11,942 nt of DNA from Streptosporangiaceae bacterium (GTDB lineage Bacteria; Actinomycetota; Actinomycetes; Streptosporangiales; Streptosporangiaceae), in assembly GCA_030038715.1 (NCBI GenBank), contig JASHSO010000355.1:1-11942 (forward strand), given 5' to 3'. Positions 1 through 10,200 of the stretch are shown piece after piece (within the stretch, counting starts at the first letter, position 1; each line of letters begins with the position of its first letter). A program made the translations under genes and the position numbers. The notes under the pieces were generated by a model. The model made no database searches. It was not told where the DNA came from and saw nothing but the letters and a program-made list of their open reading frames with translations.

Positions 1-1
1 G

Positions 2-457
2 GAGGTGATGGGCGTCATGAACACCGCGCCGCGCGAGAACCTGGACGTCGGCGACGTCCCGGTCACGGCCGACCTGATGGGCCAGTATGAGCAAGCTGCC
101 GCGGCTGCCGGGCACGGTCAGTGGGCGTACTACGCGGTCGAGGAGGCATCCGGGCGGTTCGTCGGCCTAACGTCCATCGGCATCCGTCCGGCAACCCCGG
201 ACCGGGTGCAGGTCGGCGACACGGCCGTCGACCCGCAACACCGCGGGCGCGGCCTCGGGAAGTGGCTGAAGGCGGCGATCACCCAGCGGATCCTGGACGA
301 GCTGCCTGAAGTCCGGTGGGTGATCACCTGGAATGCCGGCAGCAACGACGCCATGCTGGCGATCAATCGGCAGCTTGGCTTCCGGGCGGCAGCGATCGTC
401 ACGACCTGGCAGCTGCCGACGGCCAGCCTGCTTGATCGGCTGGCGGGTGGCGGATGA
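2..457 (+). CDS. GNAT family N-acetyltransferase, C-terminal part (5' end outside window)
   Basis: This reading frame is open to the left edge, so the gene probably begins outside the window; the first possible start inside is GTG at 5. The visible 150 residues hold one GNAT fold: a beta-rich middle (GQWAYYAVEEASGRFVGLTS) and the acetyl-CoA pyrophosphate-binding loop HRGRGLG followed by a helix (KWLKAAI). Next come the segment VRWVITWNAGSNDAMLAINR and the closing strand LGFRAAAIVTTW. The stretch beginning MNTAPRENLD resembles the linker that opens the second domain of two-domain actinobacterial GNAT proteins of about 400 residues, which is why I read this as a C-terminal half rather than a complete gene. 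It would transfer an acetyl group from acetyl-CoA to an unknown amine. The TGA stop at 455-457 lies 261 bases before rpsA. The family is clear; substrate and full length are not. Confidence 0.82.
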   Translation, partial: EVMGVMNTAPRENLDVGDVPVTADLMGQYEQAAAAAGHGQWAYYAVEEASGRFVGLTSIGIRPATPDRVQVGDTAVDPQHRGRGLGKWLKAAITQRILDELPEVRWVITWNAGSNDAMLAINRQLGFRAAAIVTTWQLPTASLLDRLAGGG

Positions 458-458
458 G

Positions 459-494
459 CCCCGTCGCCGCGCTGCCGCGGCAGCCCGGAAGGGG
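459..494 (+). terminator. GC-rich hairpin after the GNAT gene, possible weak terminator
   Basis: The bases GCTGC (471-475) and GCAGC (480-484) form a 5-bp stem with a CGCG loop, flanked by CCCC (459-462) and GGGG (491-494) that could pair as an outer stem. It directly follows the GNAT stop codon. There is no T-run, so intrinsic termination is uncertain; T-less hairpins are often proposed as terminators in actinobacteria. Confidence 0.25.
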
Positions 495-502
495 ACCGGC
501 GA

Positions 503-531
503 TTGACCGTCCGCGCGGGCTCTCATATGCT
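503..531 (+). promoter_or_regulatory. Housekeeping sigma promoter for rpsA (P1)
   Basis: A -35 box TTGACC (503-508) and a -10 box TATGCT (526-531) are separated by exactly 17 bases. That is 5 of 6 and 4 of 6 matches to the TTGACA/TATAAT consensus, including the key bases TA...T. Transcription should begin near 538, giving a leader of about 180 bases before the rpsA ATG at 719. It is the best-matching promoter in the window, as expected for a highly expressed ribosomal protein gene. Confidence 0.7.
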
Positions 532-537
532 GGTCGG

Positions 538-718
538 TGCACTGTGTTCTGGTGCAGTCCGCCAATGGTCAGGCAGCCCGCGGGGCGGTCTTACTTCAGG
601 CCGCGGCTGGTCATGCTGGCCAGGCATGTCGCACAAACCACGGCTTTCCTTTGTCGGACCCACCACGCACGGTAGCGTCCAGCACCCAACAAAGTCCGTA
701 TCCGGAGTCCACCAACAC
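538..718 (+). promoter_or_regulatory. Long 5' leader of rpsA with candidate RNA structure
   Basis: About 180 bases lie between the predicted P1 start and the rpsA ATG. Visible structure: CATGC (612-616) pairs with GCATG (624-628). This hairpin can be enclosed by GCCGCGG (600-606) against CCACGGC (638-644) with one mismatch. TCCG (695-698) can pair with CGGA (703-706) across a TATC loop and would cover part of the ribosome-binding site GGAG (704-707). GTCCG (694-698) can instead pair with CGGAC (655-659). Bacterial S1 is known in E. coli to repress its own translation through its leader; a similar role here is inference. Confidence 0.4.
651..678 (+). promoter_or_regulatory. Possible second rpsA promoter (P2)
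   Basis: TTGTCG (651-656) and TAGCGT (673-678) are 16 bases apart and fit a weak actinobacterial promoter. The start would be near 685, leaving a leader of about 34 bases. The -35 box matches the consensus at 4 of 6 positions and only the TA...T core of the -10 box is kept, so this may be chance. If used, the transcript would lack CGGAC (655-659) and would not form the longer leader structures. Confidence 0.25.
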
Positions 719-2197
719 ATGACGAGCAGCACAGAGGCCACTTCGACCCCCAAGGTAGCGGTCAACGACATCGGGTCCGAGGAGGCCTTCCTCGCCGCGA
801 TTGACGAGACCATCAAGTATTTCAACGACGGCGACATCGTCGAGGGAACCGTCGTCAAGGTCGATCGAGATGAGGTACTGCTCGACATCGGCTACAAGAC
901 CGAGGGCGTCATACCCTCCAGGGAACTGTCCATCAAGCACGATGTGGATCCGCATGACGTCGTCAAGACGGGCGAGCACATCGAGGCCCTGGTCCTGCAG
1001 AAAGAGGACAAGGAAGGCCGCCTCATCCTGTCCAAGAAACGTGCGCAGTACGAGCGCGCCTGGGGCACGATCGAGAAGGTCAAGGAGGAAGACGGCGTCG
1101 TCACCGGCACCGTCATCGAGGTCGTCAAGGGCGGCCTGATCCTGGACATCGGCCTGCGCGGCTTCCTGCCCGCGTCGCTTGTCGAGATGCGACGGGTCCG
1201 CGACCTGCAGCCCTACGTGGGCAAGGAGATCGAGGCCAAGATCATCGAGCTGGACCGAAATCGGAACAACGTGGTGCTGTCCCGGCGTGCCTGGCTAGAG
1301 CAGACCCAGTCCGAGGTCCGCCAGAACTTCCTCAACACGCTGCAGAAGGGCCAGATCCGCAAGGGCACGGTCTCGTCGATCGTCAACTTCGGCGCGTTCG
1401 TCGATCTCGGCGGCGTGGACGGCCTTGTGCACGTGTCGGAACTGTCGTGGAAGCACATCGACCATCCCGGTGAGGTCGTCGAGGTCGGCCAGGAGGTCAC
1501 GGTCGAAGTGCTCGACGTGGACATGGACCGCGAGCGCGTCTCCCTGTCGCTGAAGTCGACGCAAGAGGACCCGTGGCAGCAGTTCGCCAGGACGCACCAG
1601 ATCGGTCAGGTCGTGCCGGGTCGCGTCACCAAGCTGGTGCCGTTCGGTGCGTTCGTCCGGGTCGAGGAGGGCATCGAGGGCCTGGTCCACATATCCGAGC
1701 TCGCGGACCGGCACGTCGAGATTCCCGAGCAGGTCGTGCAGGTGGGCGACGAGATCTTCGTCAAGATCATCGACATCGACCTGGACCGGCGCCGGATCAG
1801 CCTGTCGCTCAAGCAGGCCAACGAGGGCACCGTCGGCGAGGCTGTTGGCGACGACTTCGACCCCACGTTGTACGGCATGCCGGCCGCCTACGACGAGCAA
1901 GGTAACTACCTGTACCCCGAGGGCTTTGACCCCGAGTCGGGTGAGTGGCTGGAAGGCTACGACAGCCAGCGGGAGGAGTGGGAGCACCAGTACGCCGAGG
2001 CGCGGGCCAGGTATGAGGCGCACCAGCAGCAAGTTGCCGAGGCCAGGAGCAAGGCCGATGCCGCCGAGGAAGGCGCCGGGGACGAAGCTGCTGAAGATCA
2101 CGGCGCCGTCAGTACCGAGTCCGACAGGGCTGGCACGCTGGCATCCGACGAAGCCCTCGCCGCCCTGCGCGACAAGCTGTCGGGCGGGCAAAGCTGA
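719..2197 (+). CDS. rpsA: 30S ribosomal protein S1
   Basis: Ribosomal protein S1 binds mRNA on the small ribosomal subunit and helps load leadered messages. The 492-residue product has four S1 (OB-fold) RNA-binding repeats at roughly residues 37-107, 124-192, 209-278 and 295-365. Telltale stretches are [39 protein letters not shown] and [11 protein letters not shown]. Four repeats instead of the six of E. coli is the usual actinobacterial form. The tail (about 366-492) is acidic and alanine-rich, contains [20 protein letters not shown], and ends with [16 protein letters not shown], as in mycobacterial RpsA. I chose ATG 719 because homologous sequence begins just after it (VAVNDIGS) and GGAG lies at 704-707; the frame is open back to 503 but that part is the promoter and leader. 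The stop overlaps the probable coaE start. Identification is certain; the exact start is very likely. Confidence 0.97.
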   Translation: MTSSTEATSTPKVAVNDIGSEEAFLAAIDETIKYFNDGDIVEGTVVKVDRDEVLLDIGYKTEGVIPSRELSIKHDVDPHDVVKTGEHIEALVLQKEDKEGRLILSKKRAQYERAWGTIEKVKEEDGVVTGTVIEVVKGGLILDIGLRGFLPASLVEMRRVRDLQPYVGKEIEAKIIELDRNRNNVVLSRRAWLEQTQSEVRQNFLNTLQKGQIRKGTVSSIVNFGAFVDLGGVDGLVHVSELSWKHIDHPGEVVEVGQEVTVEVLDVDMDRERVSLSLKSTQEDPWQQFARTHQIGQVVPGRVTKLVPFGAFVRVEEGIEGLVHISELADRHVEIPEQVVQVGDEIFVKIIDIDLDRRRISLSLKQANEGTVGEAVGDDFDPTLYGMPAAYDEQGNYLYPEGFDPESGEWLEGYDSQREEWEHQYAEARARYEAHQQQVAEARSKADAAEEGAGDEAAEDHGAVSTESDRAGTLASDEALAALRDKLSGGQS

Positions 2198-2814
2198 CCC
2201 TGCGGGTCGGGCTGACCGGCGGGATCGGGTCTGGCAAGAGCGAGGTTTCCAGCAGACTCGCCGCCTGCGGCGCGACCCTGATTGACGCCGACGCCCTGGC
2301 CAGGGAGGCAGTGGCCGTCGGCACTCCCGGCCTGGCCGAGGTGGTCAGCGTTTTCGGCCCCGGCGTCCTTGGCCCGGATGGCAGCCTCGACCGAGGTCGG
2401 CTCGGCGATGTCGTGTTCGCCGACAAGGACCTCCTGGCCAGGCTCAACGGCATCGTGCACCCGCGGGTCGAAGCGAGAATGCGCGAGCTAGAGAGCTCGG
2501 CGCTGGCGGGCTCGATCGTGGTGCACGACGTCCCGCTGATCGCGGAGAACGGACTGTCGAAGCTGTTTGACTTGGTCGTGGTGGTGGATGCTCCGCCGCG
2601 CTTGCAGCTTGACCGGCTGGTCAGACTGCGCGGCATGAGTGAAGCACAGGCCAGGGCACGGATGGCCGCGCAGGCAACGAGGGAACAGCGGCTTGCCATT
2701 GCCGACATCGTGGTGGATAACTCGGGATCGCTGGCCGAGCTGGACCGCCGGGTCGGGGAGCTCTGGACAAAGCTGCGCCAACGGGCCGACCGCGTTGTCA
2801 GACCGCCGTCCTAG
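2194..2814 (+). CDS. coaE: Dephospho-CoA kinase, probable CTG start
   Basis: CoaE phosphorylates the 3'-hydroxyl of dephospho-CoA with ATP, the last step of coenzyme A synthesis in the cytoplasm. Numbering from CTG 2194 (206 residues), the P-loop GGIGSGKS is at 9-16, the substrate-binding IDADALARE at 30-38, HPRV at 89-92, and [11 protein letters not shown] follows, all typical of the family. No ATG, GTG or TTG precedes the P-loop in this frame for a long way back. The first ATG/GTG/TTG codon (GTG 2311) would remove the ATP site. The likely start is therefore CTG, either 2194, whose last two bases are the first two of the rpsA TGA stop (CTGA overlap), or 2200. Both imply coupling to rpsA translation. 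As far as I recall, mycobacterial CoaE carries an extra C-terminal domain; this protein ends after the kinase. The function is firm, the start is not. Confidence 0.9.
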   Translation: MTLRVGLTGGIGSGKSEVSSRLAACGATLIDADALAREAVAVGTPGLAEVVSVFGPGVLGPDGSLDRGRLGDVVFADKDLLARLNGIVHPRVEARMRELESSALAGSIVVHDVPLIAENGLSKLFDLVVVVDAPPRLQLDRLVRLRGMSEAQARARMAAQATREQRLAIADIVVDNSGSLAELDRRVGELWTKLRQRADRVVRPPS

Positions 2815-2817
2815 AGT
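2795..2817 (+). promoter_or_regulatory. RecA-independent DNA-damage (PafBC-type) promoter of uvrB
   Basis: The sequence reads TTGTCAGAC (2795-2803), then eight bases, then TAGAGT (2812-2817). The published actinobacterial RecA-NDp motif is TTGTCRGTG-N8-TANNNT. The left element matches at 7 of 9 positions, the 8-base spacing is exact and the -10 box fits. The first three bases of the -10 box are the coaE stop codon TAG. The start would be near 2824, about 15 bases before the uvrB ATG, leaving the GGAGGAG site in the transcript. Confidence 0.62.
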
Positions 2818-2838
2818 GGGGAACGTGGAGGAGACGTC

Positions 2839-4955
<2,117 letters not shown>

Positions 4956-4956
<1 letters not shown>

Positions 4957-4982
4957 GCGGAACCGCTGCGGCCGAGCGGCCG
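4956..4982 (+). terminator. Hairpins after uvrB, possible weak terminator
   Basis: Two small GC stems follow the uvrB stop. AGCGG (4956-4960) faces CCGCT (4963-4967), with a GAAC loop if only four pairs form. CGGCC (4969-4973) faces GGCCG (4978-4982) with a GAGC loop. No T-run follows, so termination is only a possibility. Confidence 0.25.
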
Positions 4983-5037
4983 TCTAACAGAGACTGGCCG
5001 ACATCTAGGCCTGCCCTCCGGAATAGAGCGAGGACGC

Positions 5038-5571
5038 ATGACGAACTGGCCATCCGGCCGTCGGGCCGGCGTCCGCGCCACCTTCGCTTGTGCCATCCCC
5101 ATGCTGGCGGTAGCGGTGATCGCCCTGACCGGGTGCGGCAGCACCCCGGCTGGCGGACGGACCACCGGGCCGGCGGGGACCGCACAGTCGGTGCAGTGTC
5201 GGCAGCTCAGCGCGGCGGACAGCGTGACCGTCGTGCACGCCGAAGGCCTGCACAGCTATAGCGAGCAGAACGGTCAGGACAGCACGCCCGGTGTTAGCAG
5301 CCGGGCCACTGCCAGGGCCCTGGCGGCGGCCCTGTGTTCGCTGCCGACTCTCGGCCACAAGCACTGCGCGCTCGTGGCTTACAACCAGTACCGGCTGAGT
5401 TTCTCCGCCGACGGCCACGCGCTGCCGGTCGTGACCGTTCAGGCAACCGGCTGTCAGCGGGTTACCGGGCTTGGCCCGGCACGGACCGCGGCGAGCAGTC
5501 CCGACCTGTGGACCGACCTCGCGAAGGCCGTTGGCTCCGCGACCCCTAGCCCGGTGAACAACCCGAATTGA
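5038..5571 (+). CDS. Putative secreted lipoprotein of unknown function
   Basis: I do not recognise a function. The 177-residue product begins with a basic n-region (RRAGVR) and a hydrophobic stretch (14-31), then the lipobox LTGC with the lipidated cysteine at 33. It should therefore be anchored to the outer face of the cytoplasmic membrane. The mature part starts with a flexible Gly/Thr/Pro-rich linker (34-50) and holds four more cysteines at 54, 100, 110 and 139, enough for two disulfides. The arrangement LCSLP-x6-C, then YRLSF and ATGC, then a late SPDLWTDLAKAVG, resembles small secreted actinobacterial proteins of unknown role. The tail is Pro/Asn-rich. ATG 5038 has GAGGA (5030-5034) only 3 bases upstream, a tight spacing. 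It lies 81 bases after uvrB and its role need not relate to repair. Confidence 0.8.
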   Translation: MTNWPSGRRAGVRATFACAIPMLAVAVIALTGCGSTPAGGRTTGPAGTAQSVQCRQLSAADSVTVVHAEGLHSYSEQNGQDSTPGVSSRATARALAAALCSLPTLGHKHCALVAYNQYRLSFSADGHALPVVTVQATGCQRVTGLGPARTAASSPDLWTDLAKAVGSATPSPVNNPN

Positions 5572-5576
5572 CCGCT

Positions 5577-5589
5577 CGCCCCTAGGGCG
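5577..5589 (+). terminator. Short hairpin after the lipoprotein gene
   Basis: CGCCC (5577-5581) and GGGCG (5585-5589) are perfect complements with a 3-base CTA loop, five bases after the lipoprotein stop codon. There is no T-run. It could mark the end of that transcript, but a 5-bp stem in GC-rich DNA is weak evidence. Confidence 0.22.
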
Positions 5590-5621
5590 CCGTCAAGCGA
5601 ACATTCAGCTTTCTCGCCGCG

Positions 5622-5633
5622 TAGGGTCGAAAC
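5622..5633 (+). promoter_or_regulatory. -10 box placed for leaderless transcription of the transporter gene
   Basis: TAGGGT (5622-5627) is followed by six bases and then the GTG start at 5634. In actinobacteria a TANNNT box 6-7 bases before the start codon is the hallmark of leaderless mRNAs. AGGG inside the same box could also serve as a ribosome-binding site 7 bases before GTG, so the two readings compete. I see no convincing -35 box. Confidence 0.45.
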
Positions 5634-6539
5634 GTGCTAGCAAGCCTCGCGGCCGCCCTGCTGTGCGCGTTCTGCTACGGGATCGCCTCGGTCATGCAGG
5701 CCATCGCAGTTCGCTCGGCCAGCCACCGCAGCCAGGCCGCGGGCCCTGGAGTGGATCCCGGGCTCGTCGTCCGGATGCTGAGGCAGGGCCCGTTCCTGGC
5801 GAGCATCGGCATCGACCTGGTCGGCTTCGTCGCGCAACTGGTCGCGCTGCGCCGCCTGCCGTTGTTCGCCGTGCAGGCAATCATTGCCTCGAACCTGGCT
5901 GTCACCGCGGTGTTCGCGGCGTGGCTGATGCGGGCCAAGCTGGCGGTCGGCGAGTGGCTGGCCGTGGCTGGCGTCGTCATCGGCGTCGGGTTGCTCGGGT
6001 CGTCCGTCGGCACGCAGGGTGCTGCCAGACCGGGACCGGAGTTCGAGGCCGGGCTCGTCGTCGGCGTGTTCGCCGTCGGCTTGCTCGGCGTGGCCGTGGC
6101 GCGGCTGCCCGATCCGTTCCGCACGCCACTGCTCGGCGTAGCCGCAGGCCTCGGATATGCCATCCTGGCCGTGTCCGCGAGGATCCTGCCCGGGTTCGCG
6201 CCCGGCCAGCTCGCCCGCGACCCGGCCAGCTACACGCTTGCGGCGGCCGGCATCATCTCATTCATGCTGTATGCAGCGGCGCTCGACGGGGGGAGCGTCA
6301 CCACGGCGACCGCCGCGGTCGTGCTGGCCGAGACCATGCCGCCCGCGGTCGTTGGCGTAATGTTCCTGGGTGACACGACCCGCCCCGGCCTGACCATCGT
6401 GGCAGCTCTCGGGTTCGCCGTGGCCGTGGCGTGCGCAGTCGCGCTGGCGAGGTTTGGCGAGGCCGGCGAACGGTCGGGGGTCCGGAACGCGGCACGGCAC
6501 GATGCGCCTGGCGCCCCGGTCGGACGGCGCGCGGTCTGA
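5634..6539 (+). CDS. EamA/DMT-like multi-span membrane protein
   Basis: A 301-residue, very hydrophobic protein with about nine to ten membrane spans separated by short polar loops. It opens with LASLAAALLCAFCYGIASVM, the usual first helix of actinobacterial DMT-superfamily (EamA-like) carriers. The segment LPLFAVQAIIASNLAVTAVF and the late TATAAVVLAETMPPAVVGVMFLGD are typical of the fourth and ninth spans of this fold. The last 30 or so residues are polar, positively charged and probably cytoplasmic. Such carriers move small metabolites or drugs across the cytoplasmic membrane; the substrate cannot be read from the sequence. The start is GTG 5634, directly at the first hydrophobic helix, with a -10 box just upstream. 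It stands alone between the lipoprotein gene and pyrG, and no functional link with either is evident. Confidence 0.82.
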   Translation: MLASLAAALLCAFCYGIASVMQAIAVRSASHRSQAAGPGVDPGLVVRMLRQGPFLASIGIDLVGFVAQLVALRRLPLFAVQAIIASNLAVTAVFAAWLMRAKLAVGEWLAVAGVVIGVGLLGSSVGTQGAARPGPEFEAGLVVGVFAVGLLGVAVARLPDPFRTPLLGVAAGLGYAILAVSARILPGFAPGQLARDPASYTLAAAGIISFMLYAAALDGGSVTTATAAVVLAETMPPAVVGVMFLGDTTRPGLTIVAALGFAVAVACAVALARFGEAGERSGVRNAARHDAPGAPVGRRAV

Positions 6540-6540
6540 G

Positions 6541-6563
6541 CGCCGGTTCCGGCAATTCCGGCG
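6541..6563 (+). terminator. Hairpin and TTCCGGC repeat after the transporter gene
   Basis: CGCCGG (6541-6546) and CCGGCG (6558-6563) form a perfect 6-bp stem with an 11-base loop, starting two bases after the stop codon. The same bases contain a direct repeat, TTCCGGC-AA-TTCCGGC (6547-6562). No T-run follows. A terminator separating the transporter from the pyrG transcript is plausible. Confidence 0.35.
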
Positions 6564-6566
6564 TGA

Positions 6567-8381
<1,815 letters not shown>

Positions 8382-8391
8382 GCGAGCGAGC

Positions 8392-9018
8392 GTGGCTGAG
8401 TTCCGCGACGCGGCGGCTAGCTGGCCGGTCACGGAGTCGGTTCAGCTAGCTGGCGGCACGGTCGCGGCATTGCGGCGAGATGTGGTGCGGATGCCCGATG
8501 GCGCGCTGGTGGGGCGCGAGGTAGTCGAGCATCCCGGCGCCGTGGCGGTAGTGGCCCTGGACGAGGCGGACCGGGTGCTGCTGATCCGGCAGTACAGGCA
8601 TCCGGCGAGGGCGATGCTGTGGGAGATACCTGCTGGCCTTCGGGACGTGGCGGGTGAGCCGCTGCTGGTCACGGCGCAGCGAGAACTGCTGGAGGAGGCG
8701 GGCTGTCGGGCGGCGGACTGGCGGCTGCTCGCCGACTTCTTCCCCTCGCCCGGCATCAGCACCGAGCGGCTGCGGGTATTCCTCGCCAGGCAGCTCACGG
8801 TAGTCCCGGCCGCGGAGCGTCAGTATGTTCGACAGCACGAGGAGGCCTACCTGACGGTGGACTGGCTGCCGCTCGAGCGCGCCGTGCACGGCATTCTGGC
8901 AGGCGAATTGCACAATGGGGTGGCTATGGTCGGTATCTTGTCCGCGTACGCGGCTCGGGCTGACGGCTTCGCGGCGCTTCGCCTGCCGGGCGAGCCTGAA
9001 ACCCCGTCACGCTTGTGA
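8392..9018 (+). CDS. NUDIX hydrolase, probable ADP-ribose pyrophosphatase
   Basis: Probably hydrolyses ADP-ribose to AMP and ribose 5-phosphate in the cytosol. Numbering from GTG 8392 (208 residues), the Nudix box runs about 82-104 with the metal-binding RELLEEAG (97-104). The proline of FFPSPGIS (120) lies 16 residues after the box, as in ADP-ribose-specific members. LIRQYRHPA (64-72) and WEIPAGL (77-83) are also typical of that subfamily. The start MAEF, leading into the first strand, agrees with the start of the M. tuberculosis protein at the equivalent position as I recall it. The earlier ATG 8329 would overlap pyrG by 53 bases and add residues without resemblance to the family. The ribosome-binding site is poor (GAGCGAG repeats), and the 10-base distance to pyrG suggests co-transcription. 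Substrate assignment rests on motif only. Confidence 0.88.
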   Translation: MAEFRDAAASWPVTESVQLAGGTVAALRRDVVRMPDGALVGREVVEHPGAVAVVALDEADRVLLIRQYRHPARAMLWEIPAGLRDVAGEPLLVTAQRELLEEAGCRAADWRLLADFFPSPGISTERLRVFLARQLTVVPAAERQYVRQHEEAYLTVDWLPLERAVHGILAGELHNGVAMVGILSAYAARADGFAALRLPGEPETPSRL

Positions 9019-9037
9019 GGCCCGGCGGCACTCCCGG

Positions 9038-9059
9038 TGCCAGACAACGCGGTCTGGCA
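9038..9059 (+). repeat. Perfect 8-bp inverted repeat before ald
   Basis: TGCCAGAC (9038-9045) and GTCTGGCA (9052-9059) are exact reverse complements separated by AACGCG. The dyad lies in the 61-base gap between the NUDIX gene and ald, 20 bases before the ald ATG, and leaves GGAAGGA (9065-9071) free. It could be an operator for a dimeric regulator or an mRNA hairpin; the absence of a following T-run argues against an intrinsic terminator. Confidence 0.6.
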
Positions 9060-9079
9060 GGCATGGAAGGACAAGGCCA

Positions 9080-10195
9080 ATGAAGGTCGGGGTTCCCAAG
9101 GAAGTCAAGAATCATGAGTACCGGGTGGCGATGACGCCGGCCGGGGTGCACGAGTTGGTCAGGGACGGACATCAGGTCTTCGTCGAACGGCAGGCGGGCG
9201 CGGGGTCGTTGATACCCGATGCGGACTTCGTCGCCGCGGGAGCCACGATCTTGCCCACAGCCGACGACGTCTGGCAGGCAGCCGACCTGATTCTCAAGGT
9301 CAAGGAGCCGGTGTCCGAGGAGTATCACCGAATGCGCAAGGACCAGGTCCTGTTCACCTACCTGCACCTCGCGGCCAGCAAGCAGTGCACCGATGCCTTG
9401 CTGGAGGCCGGCCTTACCGCTATCGCCTACGAGACAGTCCAGCTTCCCGACGGTTCGCTCCCGTTGCTCGCGCCCATGTCTGAGGTAGCGGGCCGGATGG
9501 CGCCACAGGTCGGCGCGCATCACCTGCAGCGCGACGGCGGTGGCAGGGGGGTCCTGATGGGCGGGGTGTCGGGTGTCTACGCCGCCAAGGTCGTGGTACT
9601 GGGCGCAGGCGTCTCGGGCATGAGCGCCGCGGCCATCGCACTCGGCATGCAGGCCGAGGTGCTGCTTGTCGACAGGAACATCGCCAGGCTCCGCCAGGCC
9701 GACGCCATCTACCAGGGCCACTGCCAGACCGTGGCGTCGAACGCCTACGAAATCGAACGAGCGGTGATCGACGCCGATCTGGTCATCGGGGCTGTACTCG
9801 TGCCGGGCGCCAAGGCCCCCATGCTCGTTTCCAACGACCTTGTGTCGCGCATGAAGCCCGGCTCTGTGCTCGTCGACATCTCGATCGACCAGGGCGGGTG
9901 CTTCGAGGACTCTCATCCCACGACGCACGCCGAGCCGACCTATCGTGTCCACGATTCCGTCTTCTACTGCGTCGCGAACATGCCCGGCGCGGTGCCGCAC
10001 ACGTCGACATACGCCCTGACCAACGTCACCCTGCCGTACGCGGTGGAGATCGCGAACCGGGGCTGGCGCGCTGCCTTGCGCCGCGACCCCGCATTCGCGC
10101 TTGGTCTCAACACCTACGAGGGCCTGGTGACGTGCCCGCCGGTAGCCGAGGCGCATGACCTTCCGGTGGCGGACCTGGCCGAGGTGCTCAGCTGA
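9080..10195 (+). CDS. ald: Alanine dehydrogenase
   Basis: Catalyses NAD-dependent oxidative deamination of L-alanine to pyruvate and ammonia, and the reverse amination, in the cytoplasm. The 371-residue length is exactly the usual one. Catalytic residues sit at the canonical numbers: R15 (YRVAMTP), K75 (LKVKEP), H96 (TYLHLAA) and D270 ([11 protein letters not shown]). The NAD-binding Rossmann loop GAGVSG is at 175-180, and [15 protein letters not shown] and [20 protein letters not shown] are family signatures. ATG 9080 has GGAAGGA (9065-9071) 8 bases upstream; the frame is open further upstream but the homologous sequence [13 protein letters not shown] begins here. The stop is 5 bases before xerD. 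A perfect dyad upstream may regulate it. Its place between the NUDIX gene and xerD recalls the Streptomyces order rather than the mycobacterial one. Confidence 0.97.
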   Translation: MKVGVPKEVKNHEYRVAMTPAGVHELVRDGHQVFVERQAGAGSLIPDADFVAAGATILPTADDVWQAADLILKVKEPVSEEYHRMRKDQVLFTYLHLAASKQCTDALLEAGLTAIAYETVQLPDGSLPLLAPMSEVAGRMAPQVGAHHLQRDGGGRGVLMGGVSGVYAAKVVVLGAGVSGMSAAAIALGMQAEVLLVDRNIARLRQADAIYQGHCQTVASNAYEIERAVIDADLVIGAVLVPGAKAPMLVSNDLVSRMKPGSVLVDISIDQGGCFEDSHPTTHAEPTYRVHDSVFYCVANMPGAVPHTSTYALTNVTLPYAVEIANRGWRAALRRDPAFALGLNTYEGLVTCPPVAEAHDLPVADLAEVLS

Positions 10196-10200
10196 CCACG

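Noticed and set aside
503..718. Longer rpsA frame beginning at TTG 503
   Set aside because: The extra 72 codons lie over the promoter and leader, resemble no S1 sequence, and begin inside the -35 box; ATG 719 matches the family start.
2311..2814. coaE starting at GTG 2311
   Set aside because: This would delete the P-loop GGIGSGKS and the substrate-binding DAD motif that are intact upstream in the same frame.
8416..8454. Direct repeat GCTAGCTGGC at 8416-8425 and 8445-8454
   Set aside because: Both copies are inside the NUDIX coding sequence in different codon phases, with no further copies seen; most likely chance.
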